From contig NW_017804487.1 in the NCBI RefSeq assembly GCF_001625305.1, positions 1,523,234-1,587,233 on the forward strand: DNA of 64,000 bases, in the 5' to 3' direction. Positions 49,101 to 58,689 of this stretch are shown here, piece after piece. This stretch comes from Branchiostoma belcheri (Eukaryota; Chordata; Leptocardii; Amphioxiformes; Branchiostomatidae). Position numbers and translations under genes: made by a program. Each line of letters opens with the position of its first letter. The stretch's first letter is position 1. The notes beneath the pieces were generated by a model, which was not told the DNA's origin, searched no databases, and was given only the letters and a program-made list of their open reading frames with translations.

Positions 49101-50066
49101 GGCTTTCCTCTTGTCGCTACGCTGTCAACTGCGGGACCCTCCAGTCTCTACCGATATAGGATGGACAAGTCGTAAGTAATATATTAAAAATGTGAGAAAC
49201 AAGTCCCTCTGTTGTGGTTTTTAAATTAGTTCATCTTTTGGATATGTCAAAGATGCACCATACATACGTTAAAGAACCCACGATACTTTTCGAAAAAGAA
49301 TAGGGGCATGCCCCCGGTGTGCGATGGTCCAAATTTTATCGTCTGGAGTTAGTAATATACAGCAAATCACCCGGCCGAAGGTCCTATACTGATACCGTTT
49401 CGTTTTAGCCCCACGTATATAGTAATAATAGCCCCGTGCTAGATGATTGTGTCTTCATCCTAATAAGAAAAAAAAATATCTTAAACATTTCAGAACATCA
49501 GTATTTCTAAATCTCTCACATAGCATTGCTGCCATTGTAATTTGCATATAGCCAAAGCCTGAGAAATCTGCACTTGCAGCACTGTGTATATGGACCACCA
49601 TGTCATTGATATACAGACAAACCTGAGACCACCTCTACATTAGGACCACCTCGCCATTTTGTATTTTGCTGAATGGCCCCGTAGATGTTGTTCTGATAGA
49701 TGGGTGCATAATGGGTATCGGTAGACAGATCCCAGAAACAAAGCTACATAGATTAAAGTGATATAGATTAAAGCTACATAGATTAAAGTGACATAAATAA
49801 AAGCTACATAGATCAAAATATTTTCTATAATCTAATTGTTTGTTTCTTTGTTTGTTTACAGTTGCTGGTTGGCACGTGAACCTCTGATCTATGCCTTCTT
49901 GATCCCAGCGGGTCTCATCCTCCTGTTCAACCTGCTGGTCTTCATCTTGGTCATGCGCAAACTGGTCCGGGAAGAAAAGACACAGAAAGAGTTAAGAGGT
50001 AGATATAAGGAAAACCTATGGTAGACATCCGTCCATGTATGAGGAACGTTTATGTATGCGTGATAG

Positions 50067-50110
<44 letters not shown>

Positions 50111-50163
50111 TCTCTCTCTCTCACACACACACACCACAGGCACACTCACAGAGAGAGAGAGAG

Positions 50164-50216
<53 letters not shown>

Positions 50217-52111
50217 CCAATCACACTAACACACACAGAGAAAATGATGACAGTGGACCATTTCATACCTCTATAAAAATGAAGGTATTGTTTTGGGCGT
50301 ATCTGTGTGTCTGTGTTTCGGCAACTTTGTGGTCAACATCTATTCAGAACGCCTTAATGGCTTGTGATGATAGTTGTTACGTTGGTAGGTCTTAGGAAGT
50401 CAAAGGTCAAGTCAGGTGACTTTCTGATAAAATCATTTAAAGTCGATAAGTCCAGATATGAACAACGTATTTTCATCGGTTTTAGTATATAGTTAGCTAA
50501 GCGATGAGCATAATTAAATAGAATTATGCAAATGAAGACTTAATTTGCTTAATTAAGAAGGAGATTCCATAATTACAGTGTTCTATTATATTTCAGTCAA
50601 TACCATATGGTATGGATGAAATATATTGTGTTCATGTTTCTTCTTCTCCTCCTGCCATTTATTTAAATAGATTCAACTCTGTCATTTTTTTAACCAAATG
50701 ACTTGAAATTTGTCATATAGTTAGAGTGGACCAATACCCCGAGGCGTTTTTTTTCATTTTTTTTTTCATACATGACTTTGAAAATTTTTTATAAAGGTTT
50801 TTTGGGGCATTTTTCGACAAAAAATGGATTTTTGGATCTTGAGCCCTGGTATTACAACCAAATGATCTGATATTTGGTATAAGGGTACATTGAACATGTG
50901 TCTACAGAATAGCAGTCACATATTTGGCATACACCACTTCCAACGGACTTATTTGGGGGTCTTTAATGGCTATTTTCAGCTTAAAAAGGGCCAAAAGTGC
51001 TATACCCGTTCCACGTTCGATCTAAAGAATGGCCCGTTCCATCTGCCGTTGGCCATCGAACAATTGCAGGTTACCTGGGGTCATGTTGCACGTAAGTCGC
51101 GCGCAGTGACCCACACATTCAATTTTTTTGGTGCCTAAGATCATTACGTCATCTACAATAACGATGATGGAATCTGCCGACCATCCTAATCCTGGGTACC
51201 GCAAAGTGTCTCGCAAGGTATTGAATAAAAGGACTAGAAGAGTAGGGGTGTCGCACAGTCGAAAATGTTTCCCCGGAAATGCTCCGGACCACTAAAAACC
51301 GAAAAAAATCCCCAGATTTGAGGCTTTCAGTTGGGCACTCAACGAACAAAAACTGCTGGAATGAAGATGGACTGAAATATGCTGTATTTGCTCCCAAGCA
51401 AATGTGCGGTCTTTCTAGTGTTATTATAGTGTTTTTTTTTACATGTAATCTATTTAATCTTTGGCAGGAAGAACATCAATAGATACAAATTATGCAAATG
51501 AAGACCTAATTTACATAATTAATTTGAAAAATCTGTGATTCCTTATTGGTAAATGATGGCAATTTTTATATCCTGTGACATATGCAAGTTACTTATAGGT
51601 TAACATCACTGTGTTAACAATATTATTTTGAATGAAGGGGAGGAGAGGTATTTTACACGCAAAATGTTGTAATTAAAATTTACAAAACCATAACTTAAAG
51701 TAGACTACGGTAATTACCACCTTATTTACATAGACAACACGAAAACCCATATATTTCATGAAGGTATGAGATTTTTCATGTACAGGTGCTGATGCTATCG
51801 AGGTAGATCGTCAGTGGATAATCCGCCAGATTCGTCGAGCCTGCAGCATCATGGCTCTGTTTGGTCTCACATGGGTCTTCGGCTTTTTCGTAATCGATGA
51901 AGAGCGCCATGTTGTCTTCGCCTACCTGTTCTGCATCTTCAACACCCTCCAGGGCCTCTTCATCTTCATCTTTCACTGTGTGATGAGAGAAGACATGAAG
52001 GAGTGGCGCAAGAAACTGACGTGCTGGAAGAAGATCGTCTGCATAGGAAAGAAGGATGTGTATCACGTCAATAAAAGCAAGTCGCTTTCTTCGTCTGCCC
52101 AAATGCCGTAA
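31181..52111 (+). CDS. Adhesion G-protein-coupled receptor (Ig V, HormR, GAIN/GPS, 7TM), 15 exons
   Basis: Surface receptor. Exons: 31181-31256, 31875-32252, 35223-35342, 36923-37029, 37551-37694, 38943-39037, 39475-39602, 42359-42520, 42995-43170, 45493-45660, 46105-46229, 46704-46987, 49102-49171, 49862-49998, 51786-52111. Total 2496 nt (831 aa), all phases agree. Residues 1-25 are a signal peptide (start taken at 31181; an in-frame ATG at 31163 is possible). Residues 26-151 are a V-set Ig domain (Cys52, Trp67, DTGTFRC 123-129). Residues about 152-227 match a hormone-receptor motif (FPRTDGG, spaced Cys). A GAIN domain runs to about 518 with GPS motif CVFW...W...C...CACNHLTNFALLF, predicted cleavage Leu511|Thr512. 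TM1 starts in exon 11. TM2-3 in exon 12 read NLCVALLATLIIFLAG and LLHYFLLASLMWMAVEAVN. CWLARE and TM5 are in exon 14; TM6-7 (FGLTWVFGFF, FNTLQGLFIFIFHC) in exon 15. Ig-bearing members of the class are ADGRA and ADGRF; I do not assign a subfamily. One intron contains an assembly gap. Confidence 0.93.
31370..31660. repeat. Intronic segment duplicated at 33423-33690
   Basis: Nearly identical to 33423-33690 (GTTGACCCAGGCATTTCAAG, GACAACACGCATAATCC, TTTTGCCGGGCATTGTTGTG). Both copies lie in the GPCR gene, one on each side of the Ig exon. Confidence 0.8.
32410..32720. repeat. Segment duplicated from 27580-27850
   Basis: Second copy of the sequence found upstream of the Ig receptor, here just 3' of the GPCR Ig exon; it reaches the degenerate GCCTGGTTTACC part near 32696. 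Confidence 0.7.
33091..33422. mobile_element. CpG-rich repeat element
   Basis: Bounded by GGCCCCCACAGG and CAATGTGACGGGGGC. CpG-dense inside, with many short inverted repeats (CGCCGGCGACTAGTCG, CGCCGACTAGTCGG). About 58290-58385 carries a related right half (CGGCCGA..., CAATGTGACACAGGC). No credible ORF. Confidence 0.55.
33423..33690. repeat. Second copy of 31370-31660
   Basis: Directly follows the CpG-rich element and matches the earlier intron, including CGGCGTCCGGTTAAACATTG. Confidence 0.8.
33700..35222. other. GPCR intron 2, mostly unassigned
   Basis: About 34540-34770 resembles a dispersed repeat (CCTTTTCCAAGGGCACAAG, then GACTCGAACCCGGACTCGG). The 163-codon open frame across 34392-34883 reads through it and shows no family motif. 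The rest gives no signal. Confidence 0.4.
36033..36759 (+). mobile_element. HINE/Helentron-like element, family X (copy 1)
   Basis: Starts with hairpin GGGTTCACCACACCACG / GTGGTGGTGAACCC. Near the 3' end the subterminal partner GTGGTGAACCCA appears, then hairpin ATTTGCTCCAAAGCAAAT, then ATTGGCCTTTCTAG followed by T. No ORF. Almost identical to 47173-47957 in another intron of the same gene. Confidence 0.75.
38235..38790. repeat. Dispersed repeat in GPCR intron 5
   Basis: Contains CTTCGCCAAGAAGGTTATG and GTAGGCGTTCGTGTGTGTG, matching the reverse of about 2680-2730, followed by ATTTGCATAATTTATGAGG-type sequence found in other repeats near 44390 and 50525. Confidence 0.55.
39672..39762. repeat. 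Near-perfect hairpin element
   Basis: AATAATAATAAAGTAGTTTT...CTCAAACTGG and its complement meet at an AT-rich centre near 39717. About 70 bp 3' of GPCR exon 7, so a transcript hairpin would form just inside the intron. Confidence 0.75.
39785..40975. mobile_element. Decayed Harbinger-like MITE split by a LINE
   Basis: 39785-39935 (TCTGGGAACCCCAAAACT, TCATGAAGGTTGAACAAAG) and 40850-40975 (CATTAGTATCGTTCC, TTTTTGAACGATTTACAGT, ATGGTGGAAAAC) are the two halves of the variant 2 MITE, interrupted by the LINE fragment at about 39936-40849. Confidence 0.65.
39936..40849 (-). mobile_element. 5'-truncated LINE inserted in the MITE
   Basis: A 246-codon minus frame (40806-40066) is still open. It contains KLRISAHCLQIEKGRH, then a zinc-finger-like LCPTCNLNVENEFHFVMTC, a pattern at the C-terminus of several LINE ORF2 proteins. 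The 3' end has TTCATTCATTCATTATTC-type repeats (on the minus strand) at about 39936-39952. RT is missing. It is one of the least decayed LINE pieces here. Confidence 0.75.
41160..41695 (+). mobile_element. LINE 3' end fragment
   Basis: Degraded coding reads WNNLPSDLKHLRTKDSFKSG with a stop before it; the 3' UTR ends near AATAAAGTATTAAAGTATC. GPCR intron 7. Confidence 0.6.
41696..42358. other. GPCR intron 7, nothing recognised
   Basis: AT-rich, with a C-run at 42070-42080. No repeat or coding signal identified. Confidence 0.4.
42615..42749. mobile_element. Hairpin MITE in GPCR intron 8
   Basis: Arms of about 50 bp, CTAGCTAAACTGCACAATAT ... and ATATTGTGCAGTTTAGCTAG, with few mismatches around a short centre. 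No ORF. Confidence 0.8.
43197..43310. mobile_element. Harbinger-like MITE remnant
   Basis: GGTTTGATTGTATGAATAAC, CATCCTCTGG and TACGTGGTCATGAAGGTT match the left half of the variant 2 MITE. The right half is missing. It starts about 25 bp after GPCR exon 9. Confidence 0.6.
43311..45097 (+). mobile_element. HINE-like element, family X (old copy with nested insertions)
   Basis: Carries the family X interior (AGGCATGCAGC, TTGCTGATTGGCTGTTGGG) and 3' end (GCTCCAAAGCAAATGTCGG, mutated TTTTTAG). A LINE tail (43426-43510, reverse) and the GGCGTGTCTGTGTGTG repeat (about 43930-44040) are nested inside. Confidence 0.6.
45110..45330. mobile_element. Decayed Harbinger-like MITE
   Basis: TTTTGGCATCCTACAACAC, TTTGTACGATTTACAGTATG and the end AAATCAACATGGCCTTA match variant 2 MITEs; one end is lost. 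GPCR intron 9. Confidence 0.5.
46350..46740 (+). repeat. Tandem array of splice-acceptor-like units before GPCR exon 12
   Basis: About seven degenerate units of roughly 50-60 bp, each with a pyrimidine-rich ATTCCAGG or similar followed by AAAGACAAAC..., a CCAGTAGAGG-like part and CATG. The last unit is the real exon start (CTAACTCCAG|AGGAGACAAACGC, exon at 46704). CCAG or TAGG appears at about 46419, 46473, 46520, 46570 and 46665. Most units would break frame if used. Confidence 0.65.
47173..47957 (+). mobile_element. HINE/Helentron-like element, family X (copy 2)
   Basis: Nearly identical to 36033-36759 apart from an internal tandem duplication of about 70 bp (CACCTGCACAGAGCATTTC repeated, 47548-47640). 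Same terminal hairpins and CTAG end. Confidence 0.75.
47960..48325 (+). mobile_element. LINE fragments
   Basis: 47990-48070 looks like a LINE 3' end (GGAAGATTAGCCC, AATAAATGAAATAAATG). 48100-48120 has the TGCGAAGCTGGTGTGTTAC tail. 48225-48300 encodes VGVPQGNIMGQLLF, an RT motif. All are truncated. Confidence 0.55.
48331..48536 (+). pseudogene. DMGDH: Orphan dimethylglycine dehydrogenase exon (frameshifted)
   Basis: Clean acceptor (TGTCCTAG) and donor (GCTG|GTACGA). The first 15 codons read GLHNPGDGHIDP, then after one extra C in a C5 run (about 48371-48375) the frame continues SLTQAYAIGARMYGADIY and DGSWNVDTPHGTIHAQ to VVNAAG. This is the FAD-dependent oxidoreductase segment of mitochondrial DMGDH. 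No other DMGDH exon is visible. It sits in a GPCR intron between two near-identical HINE copies and beside an assembly gap. Confidence 0.75.
48693..48712. other. Assembly gap (20 N)
   Basis: Twenty N between the orphan DMGDH segment and a 3' half of a family X element. The join is therefore unproven. Confidence 1.
48713..48932 (+). mobile_element. HINE-like element, family X (3' part, copy 3)
   Basis: Begins in the middle of the family X sequence straight after the gap (AAAATCAACACTTTGC) and ends with the ATTTGCTCCGAAGCAAAT hairpin and CTAG. Very similar to 47735-47957. Confidence 0.75.
50060..50225. repeat. (CA)n / (GA)n microsatellite
   Basis: Long CA runs interrupted by TCTCTCTC and GAGAGAGA, about 60 bp after GPCR exon 14. 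Confidence 0.95.
50590..51418 (+). mobile_element. HINE/Helentron-like element, family Y (short copy)
   Basis: Starts TTTCAGTCAATACCATATGG; 3' part GGACTGAAATATGC, hairpin ATTTGCTCCCAAGCAAAT, end TCTTTCTAG then T. The interior shares AAAGTGCTATACCCGTTCC and TGACCCACACATTCAAT with 15292-17071 in opposite orientation, so it is a deletion derivative of that longer form. Confidence 0.7.
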
Positions 52112-52199
52112 CTCGTCGAGCTACGCCCTTTGTCACCTGGTAGCGAACCTAATTCTGATGTTGTGATGTAGTAACAATTATGGTACTGGTCTTATCGAC

Positions 52200-53620
52200 C
52201 AGAATATCATGGTTGAGAAGTCATGCTCTTTTCAATTGAATCCAATCAACATAGATGGCGTTCTCACACTATTACTACACATAACCATGTTTACCATATG
52301 TGGAACAGACCGGCTAGAGAACAAATTAATCAGACTGGCTACACCTTACATCATTGCACATGTTAGACATATATGTAATCTGTCACTGATGGGATGCAAT
52401 TTCCCAGTTCAATGGAAGATGGCTAAGGTTTGCCCCTTACCCAAAACACTAGACTAGACCTCCTTCGACTGGAAGCAATAAAAAGCCAATGGCAGACCCA
52501 TCAGCTTACTTTCAAGCTCCAACCTTAAGCAAAGTATTGGAAAAGATTGTGAATAATTAAATCTAACATCATGTCACTCTGAACAACATCATTACAACCC
52601 GCCAACACGCCTATTACCGTGTAATCATTCCACAACCTCTGCTCTAAGAATGTCTGATGATTGGCTCAATGCCTTTGACAGGGGCGAGTTGGTGGGTTTA
52701 GTGTTTGTTGATTTCAGTGCCGCATTTGATCTAGTTGAACATGATAATTTGTTAGCCAAGCTTAAATCGTATGGTTTTCTACTAAAACTATGCATAGGAT
52801 GAGAAGTTATATCAAGGCTAGATCACAAATTGTTAACATTATAATTAATTTGTTACTTCTCTAAACCCTCCGTACTTCAGTGCAGTGTCCCGCAAGGGAG
52901 TTGTATAGGTCCGCTTTAATATTTTCTCACTATTTACGAATAACCTAACTTTATCTGTGTTAAGCGGTACACCTAGAATGTACGCAGATGTTACATCTAT
53001 TTACAAAGCCGTTAAGACTATACGTGATATCACTACTGTTTTGCAATCTGACCTCATACGTTTATCAAACTGGGTATGTATGAATAGATTAGTGTTGAAT
53101 ATTCTTAAAACTTAATGTATGCTTTTCTGAACCCCACCTAGGCTTGCTAGTCTGCCTGATAATTCCTTAGATCTTGCAATTGATACTGAGGGAGTGAGGG
53201 AGACAGTATTGTTAGGACTACATATAGATAAGAGGCTCACCTGGAAGTCACAGGTCACTCACAGTGATTCAAGACAATTAATATTGCCCTATTGAGAAGG
53301 CACATGTGGGCAATCCTTTTACAGTTTGCAAGGTTATTTTTTTCTGCAGTGGTGCTGTCGATTGTACAGTACTGCTCACCAATCTTACCCCACGTTCAGA
53401 ATCCAACAGCAAAAACTGCAAGTTGTGCAGGAAAGGGTTTGTAGATTGCTATTAAATGCACACAAATTAACATTAACAATTAAAAAATTAGAGGTCGAGG
53501 CGACACTGTTTGGAAAATAGCTTTCTTGAAGCTTTGATGTGAACTGGTAAATCATTCCAAAGCACATTACATGAAGGTTATTGGTTACTTTGAACTGGAA
53601 CAGCTAGAGTTGTGTTATGT
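52200..53620 (+). mobile_element. Decayed LINE reverse transcriptase
   Basis: Broken frames with RT landmarks in order: WKMAKVCPLPKT (about 52425), GELVGLVFVDFSAAFDLVEH (about 52685), VPQGSCIGPL (about 52890), YADVTSIYK (about 52981, catalytic YADD changed to YADV), LDIDKRLTWKSQ-like (about 53220). Several stops. It starts about 90 bp after the GPCR stop codon. Confidence 0.8.
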
Positions 53621-55610
53621 TAGCTGAACCTTTGCCATAGCATAGGTTGAGATTTTTGTAGACTAAGGGTTGACGTGTAGTCTTCAGTAAATTTTGCAAC
53701 TTGTTATTTCAGACAATAAAAGCTGGTTACATGACTGTTTCTACTTTGTATCCTTTTAATATAGAATTATATTATAGTTATTAGGTATTTAGGAATATAA
53801 GCTCTAAGTTTTGGAGCACGCCTATGGCTGTAATATCATGTATAGTGGGCTTGGGAGGGGGCGATAAACTACCATAATGGAAGACACAAAAGTTTGTTCT
53901 CCACTGGGGTAAAATAAATTTTCTTAGACTTAGGGTGAAACTTCACGCCACCCTTTCTTTCACTGTCACAGGTGTTATCATATGACGTAATAAAAGAGAC
54001 ATCTGGCAACGAGTCAGCATAATACAGGTATACAAGAACCCGGAAGCATGTACATGCACCTGGGCCTCGACAACAGTTTCAGTGGTCAGTTTTAGTCAGC
54101 TAAGACCTAATTAATGCCAGTTAACTGATGGGTATTCATTCTTGCCAAATGTCGCTAGACAATTGTGGCGTCATTCCCACACTGTTTAGCCCATACAACA
54201 TACCGCAACATAGACCGTAACACAGCCCAATTTGAAACAGAATAATTTTAATTCTTGAATGAAAGAAAACTTAATACATTCCACAACTTATTGATCTCAT
54301 TGTACATCATGTCATTTCAAAGAGAACAATCTGTGAAACCTGTCAAAACACAATCTTTTCCTGTCAATCAAACAATTTTTGGATTCTTTGAACCCACACC
54401 TTCTACATTTTCAGGACCAGCAACTTTATTATTCATATTATAGGCAACCTTTGTTGTTTAATCTTATCAAACCCAATATTATAAACTTTTTTAATTTTTT
54501 TTATCCTCCTACCACTTGTAGATGGTTGATAAATGGTTGGTAGATGGTTGATAAATGCACTATCATAATTGTGGTTGATAAATGCATTATCATAATTATG
54601 ACAATTTTCAAAATTTCTTAATCAAAACACCACAAATCTAAATGCTTTAGCCCTAGGAAGTGAGCTGGTAATTTTCAGACATCCCTTTAAACAGAAAACT
54701 TTCAATTCACAACAAGTATATACTTTTTAACCAGACTAATAAACTGTAGCTTACTGACCTGTCTGGCAAGTTGAGTTCTTCTTGTGTTGGACCAAAAATG
54801 ATGTTACATAATATGATAATGTGTCTTGTATCAAAACATTTTCCATTCTGACATTTTTTTTTTCATTTTGACAATCGTTAATTTTTAGTAACTGTTACAA
54901 GGATGATGGAACAGAATCTCTGATTATTCCATGTTACTGTTATTTTAACACTCAGTATGTTCACGAATCTTTTCTGTACAATCCTTCATTGAGAACAAGA
55001 CAAACACAAGTCATAGAACATTGAAGGAAAAGATTAGACGATTTTTTTATGAATATTCAGATACTTGTAATTTCTGCTATATAATATGTTGCAATATAAC
55101 ATGTTTTAACAATGTTAATTCATGGTAATTATTATTGCACTATCAATACCCTTCTCACATAAATGTAATACAATGATACTAAAGTGGCTGTAATGTAACA
55201 GTTTAGAAACTTTGAATTATGAATTAACATCTTAAGTTTTGGTCAAAATGGTACACTTGAAACATGCCAATAGCATATAGAAAGAAAATTTAAAGAGGTC
55301 TACTATCAAGATAGTCCTGGAGGTGTGCACATTTATATCACACACAAATATAAAGATGTTCAGGACATTCTTGAGAATGCCTCCGTGATAAAACAGTTTC
55401 TTGTTGTTTTTTATGTGGCCGTCTTGAGGAATAATGAGAATTGATGTTATATATGTCACAACAAGCTAAAAAAAATTGATACTGGTAGATTTAAACTGAA
55501 CACTCTTGTTTCAATCCATCCCATTGAGCAAACATTAAACTGAAAATTGTATGGCCTAATACAGGTACATTTGTACATGTACACGTACACTATGTATTAT
55601 ATTCGCCAGA
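53621..55610. other. Intergenic, little recognised
   Basis: AT-rich. A short tandem repeat (TAGATGGTTGATAAATG and variants) is at about 54520-54600 and an isolated MITE end (GTGTTGGACCAAAAATG) near 54786. No gene seen. Confidence 0.5.
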
Positions 55611-55624
55611 TATAATCGTATAAT

Positions 55625-55715
55625 TTTTTTCTGTATCTGAAATAGTATACAGTCAGTATAACCACCCCTCACTCTTACACGTCAGGTTCGCAAGGCACGT
55701 GGCAGCAGCAGTTAC
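55625..55715 (-). repeat. Decayed LINE 3'-tail
   Basis: CTGTATCTGAAATAGTATAC, AGTATAACCACCCCTC and GCAAGGCACGTGGCAGCAGC are a worn reverse copy of the tail seen at 43430-43510. Confidence 0.5.
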
Positions 55716-55839
55716 TTTCACCTCCCAAGCCATGAAGAAAATTTAGCACCCAGATTGTTTCCCCTTTTCTGAGATCTCTGATAAGGAGCTTGACAGATGT
55801 ATCCAATACGATAATAGCATTTAGTATCGTCCCACATAG

Positions 55840-55960
55840 GTGTACCAGTTGGCTCTGACCAGTACAGCACACGCATTGAGCCTGAAAACCACACCATGGC
55901 CGCACTCTTCGGCTCTCCTGGATTCCATCCCTACCGAAAAAAGAAGTTTGCCTAGTTTAC
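55840..55960 (+). CDS. Possible terminal exon of an unknown gene
   Basis: After a weak acceptor (CCCACATAG, 55840) the frame GVPVGSDQYSTRIEPENHTM, AALFGSPGFHPYRKKKFA, stop near 55957 has a protein-like composition. I do not recognise the family and see no upstream exon, so this may be chance. Confidence 0.25.
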
Positions 55961-56209
55961 TAAAAAAAGACAAACTTATCTTTATTCTCATTGTACCTGA
56001 AAATGGCTTTAACGCATTTTCCACGATGTTAAATAGGCAGCATGTGTCGATGTCACAAATTCAAAAATGTAGGTACTATAATAGCTACTGATTTAATACA
56101 CAAATCAACAAGAAATCAGTAGCAGCAACAAGCAACATTGCATTTGTCATAATTATGATTGTGATAAAAAAATAGCAGACTGGCATGAAAATTGTTGTAT
56201 TATATATGT

Positions 56210-56222
56210 ATGCGTATCTCTT

Positions 56223-56310
<88 letters not shown>

Positions 56311-56312
56311 TT
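56210..56312. repeat. (CT)n(TA)n(GA)n palindromic microsatellite
   Basis: A long CT tract, a TATATATA centre near 56278-56294 and a GA tract make a self-complementary array that could form a hairpin or, in the CT tract, a triplex. Confidence 0.9.
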
Positions 56313-56502
56313 CATAGAGCAAAGAGGGTTAAATGTTTTCTTTGTATTCTGTGTATTATTCGGTAATTTATTGCACCAAGGAGGTTAAAAATCATCCTCT
56401 TTGATAGGACTTGTTCTGAACTAAAACTTTATTGTCTGAGGTACTAAGTTGTTGTCCCAAATAACTATCCTATACAACACTACACAGGTCGTGTCAACAT
56501 AC

Positions 56503-56751
56503 CTTGTAGTCGTAGTCATTTAAGCGAGACCCGTCTGCCCATTCCCAGGAGTTTTCTCTTTTTACACCAATCTAGTAGAGAATTCTTTTCAACCGTTCTT
56601 ATCAGGTCTCTCAGAGCGAGGTCCAATTCCCGTCTTGGGCATGGCTAGTTTTGCTCCATCAGACTTACAGGCTGCCTCGGCGTCACTGTACTTCCTTTGG
56701 AAAAGAGAAATCCGGATGCAGGTTTTGGCGAGTAGCCTTTCCTGCATATAG
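56503..56751 (-). pseudogene. C-type lectin domain pseudo-exon
   Basis: Minus strand, acceptor TGTTTCAG and donor CTACAAG|GTATGT. Frame 1 reads KYSDAEAACKSDGAKLAMPK. After a shift, ELDLALRDLIRTVEKNS. After another shift and an in-frame TAG where family members have Trp, IGVKRENSWEWADGSRLND and YDYK. These are the central CTLD motifs in order. Two frameshifts and a nonsense codon make it non-functional as read. Confidence 0.7.
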
Positions 56752-56993
56752 CTGAAACAACCACACATGACTTGAGATCAGTATTATGATTATTGAATTT
56801 CAGTACATCTGGTAACTATTTCTGTATCATTCTGTATACTAACGGGTCTAACCACAGGCGCTAGGCCACCGAATTTTTGTTGAGATCTAACAATACATTG
56901 TTTTGTAAACCATTAAAATCCTTATTATTGTTTCACGTATGTTAGAACATACACTGCGTCTACTCATTCAGCCCGTTGCCATCACAATACAGT

Positions 56994-58214
56994 GGTCCGT
57001 TGAAATATTCCCGAGAATCATACAGTTACATAACACATAACACCGTGAACACGGCCCGTTGAAAGATTCCCGAGAATCATACGTACACTGAACACGGTCG
57101 CAAACTGATGAGGATTCCAAAGAACCATACGAACAGATACTGAAGTCTCCCGAAGATTGCCGAGAGCCGAACAGCGACTTCCGAACGCTTCAGCTTGTTA
57201 TAGGTACTTAGTACTAGTATACACTAGGTGCGAAATGCCATTTCAAAAGATCCTATTTTCTGCGAAATGCCACAAGGAAAATAAAAGTCTTGATACTATC
57301 TATAAGCAAGGGGTAACTAAGTAGCCATGTAAAATTTTGGGGGGTATGATACCATATTTTAAAGAAGATATGAAGCATTTTGTAAAGTCCAATTTCCGGC
57401 GAACTGCGTTACCAGGTCGCTGCTGTGCAGGTCAATGACATCATCGCTAGTCAATCAGACGCACGATAGGCCCACATTTCCCGCGCGGTTCTAAAATGTA
57501 AACACACACAACTGGCTACATCACCCGACAAGAGTCTTGACATGCTATGTGTAAATGTACTGTCAGGCTACTCTAAACACGTCCACAAACCCCACCGACA
57601 TGTTTTCAGTTCTACATATGTCTCCCAGGCACGAGATTTGGAAAGTGTAGTTGTGCCCAATATATCTAAAATGTACTATATCGTTGTTTTCTGAGTCTGG
57701 GGAGGCAGGGACTTCACACCGAACGTGATTCTAAGTCACATTTTTGCTGCCACCCCAGTTGGTAACGCAGTAGGTTAGGTGTTTCCTACCCTGTCATCTT
57801 TTGAAGTTATCGCCCCGTCTTGGGGTTCTATCGATTCGAGCAGAGGATTTGCGAACGCGTTCGACTAACTGCGAAACCCGTCGGCCTTTGCGCTATCTAT
57901 CTCTGTATAACCAGAACGCCGATTCGGAAGTAACAGTTGAGTAATGAGTGTCCTTTTTATTTTGTGATTCAGCCGACCAAGTACCCAGTATGTGTTATAT
58001 ATGTATGGGTATGGAGAATTCTCGGGAATCTTTCAACGTACTGTGTTCACGGTGTGTTGTGTTGAGTATGATTCTCGGGAATCTTTCAACGTACGGACCG
58101 AGTTCCATTTGTTACAAATGTATGTGTTGAATGTATGATCCTCGGGAATCTTTCAACGGACCGTGTTCACGGTGTTATGTGTTCAGGGTATGATTCTCGG
58201 GAATCTTGTACGGA
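56994..58214. mobile_element. Foldback-type element
   Basis: The left arm (about 56994-57120) holds two units with CCCGAGAATCATAC and CCGTGAACACGG. The right arm (about 58014-58214) holds four units in opposite orientation (GATTCTCGGGAATC, TTTCAACG, CCGTGTTCACGG). About 0.9 kb of unrelated single-copy-looking DNA lies between. Inverted arms made of tandem subrepeats are the hallmark of foldback elements. No transposase ORF. Confidence 0.7.
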
Positions 58215-58289
58215 GTGCACAGTGAACTTGTTGTTCAGTTACCTAAGTATATATCTAAATAAAGTAACAACGATCTCAACAAAAACTCG

Positions 58290-58685
58290 ATGGCCTATCG
58301 TCCATGGTCGATCTCAAAATCGGCCGATCTTTCGGCAATCGATAAATACGGCCGAAGCTCGTCGACAATGTGACACAGGCATAAGGATGACGACGATCCT
58401 CTAACCATGCACAATGCTGGAACTGGCAATAAAACTACAAAGTCGTGCAAAGTATGACTAAGGTCACAGAATAGATGACGACGATGTTGCATTGCCAGGG
58501 ACAATAAAAAATATCAATCAATAGGTTGTGCTTATAAACCTGCTTTCCCCTCTGGTCTCTCAGTCACTGACGAAAGCTAGTGGATACTAGCTGAACGTCT
58601 GACGTTTTCAAAATCATATCCAGTTGCTTGAGTAACTGTTTTTTGGCGTATCGTACTACCTGGATGTCTAACCTTCATCGACGTA
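58290..58685. repeat. Two dispersed repeat fragments
   Basis: 58290-58385 is the right half of the CpG-rich element seen at 33091-33422. 58560-58685 (TCACTGACGAAAGC, AAAATCATATCCAGTTGC, GGCGTATCGTACTACCTGG) is the repeat that overlaps the ACE exon 2 donor. Confidence 0.6.
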
Positions 58686-58689
58686 CAAT

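Noticed and set aside
49889..50395. 125-codon ORFs with poly-CV or poly-HT
   Set aside because: CA/GT microsatellite readings next to GPCR exon 14.
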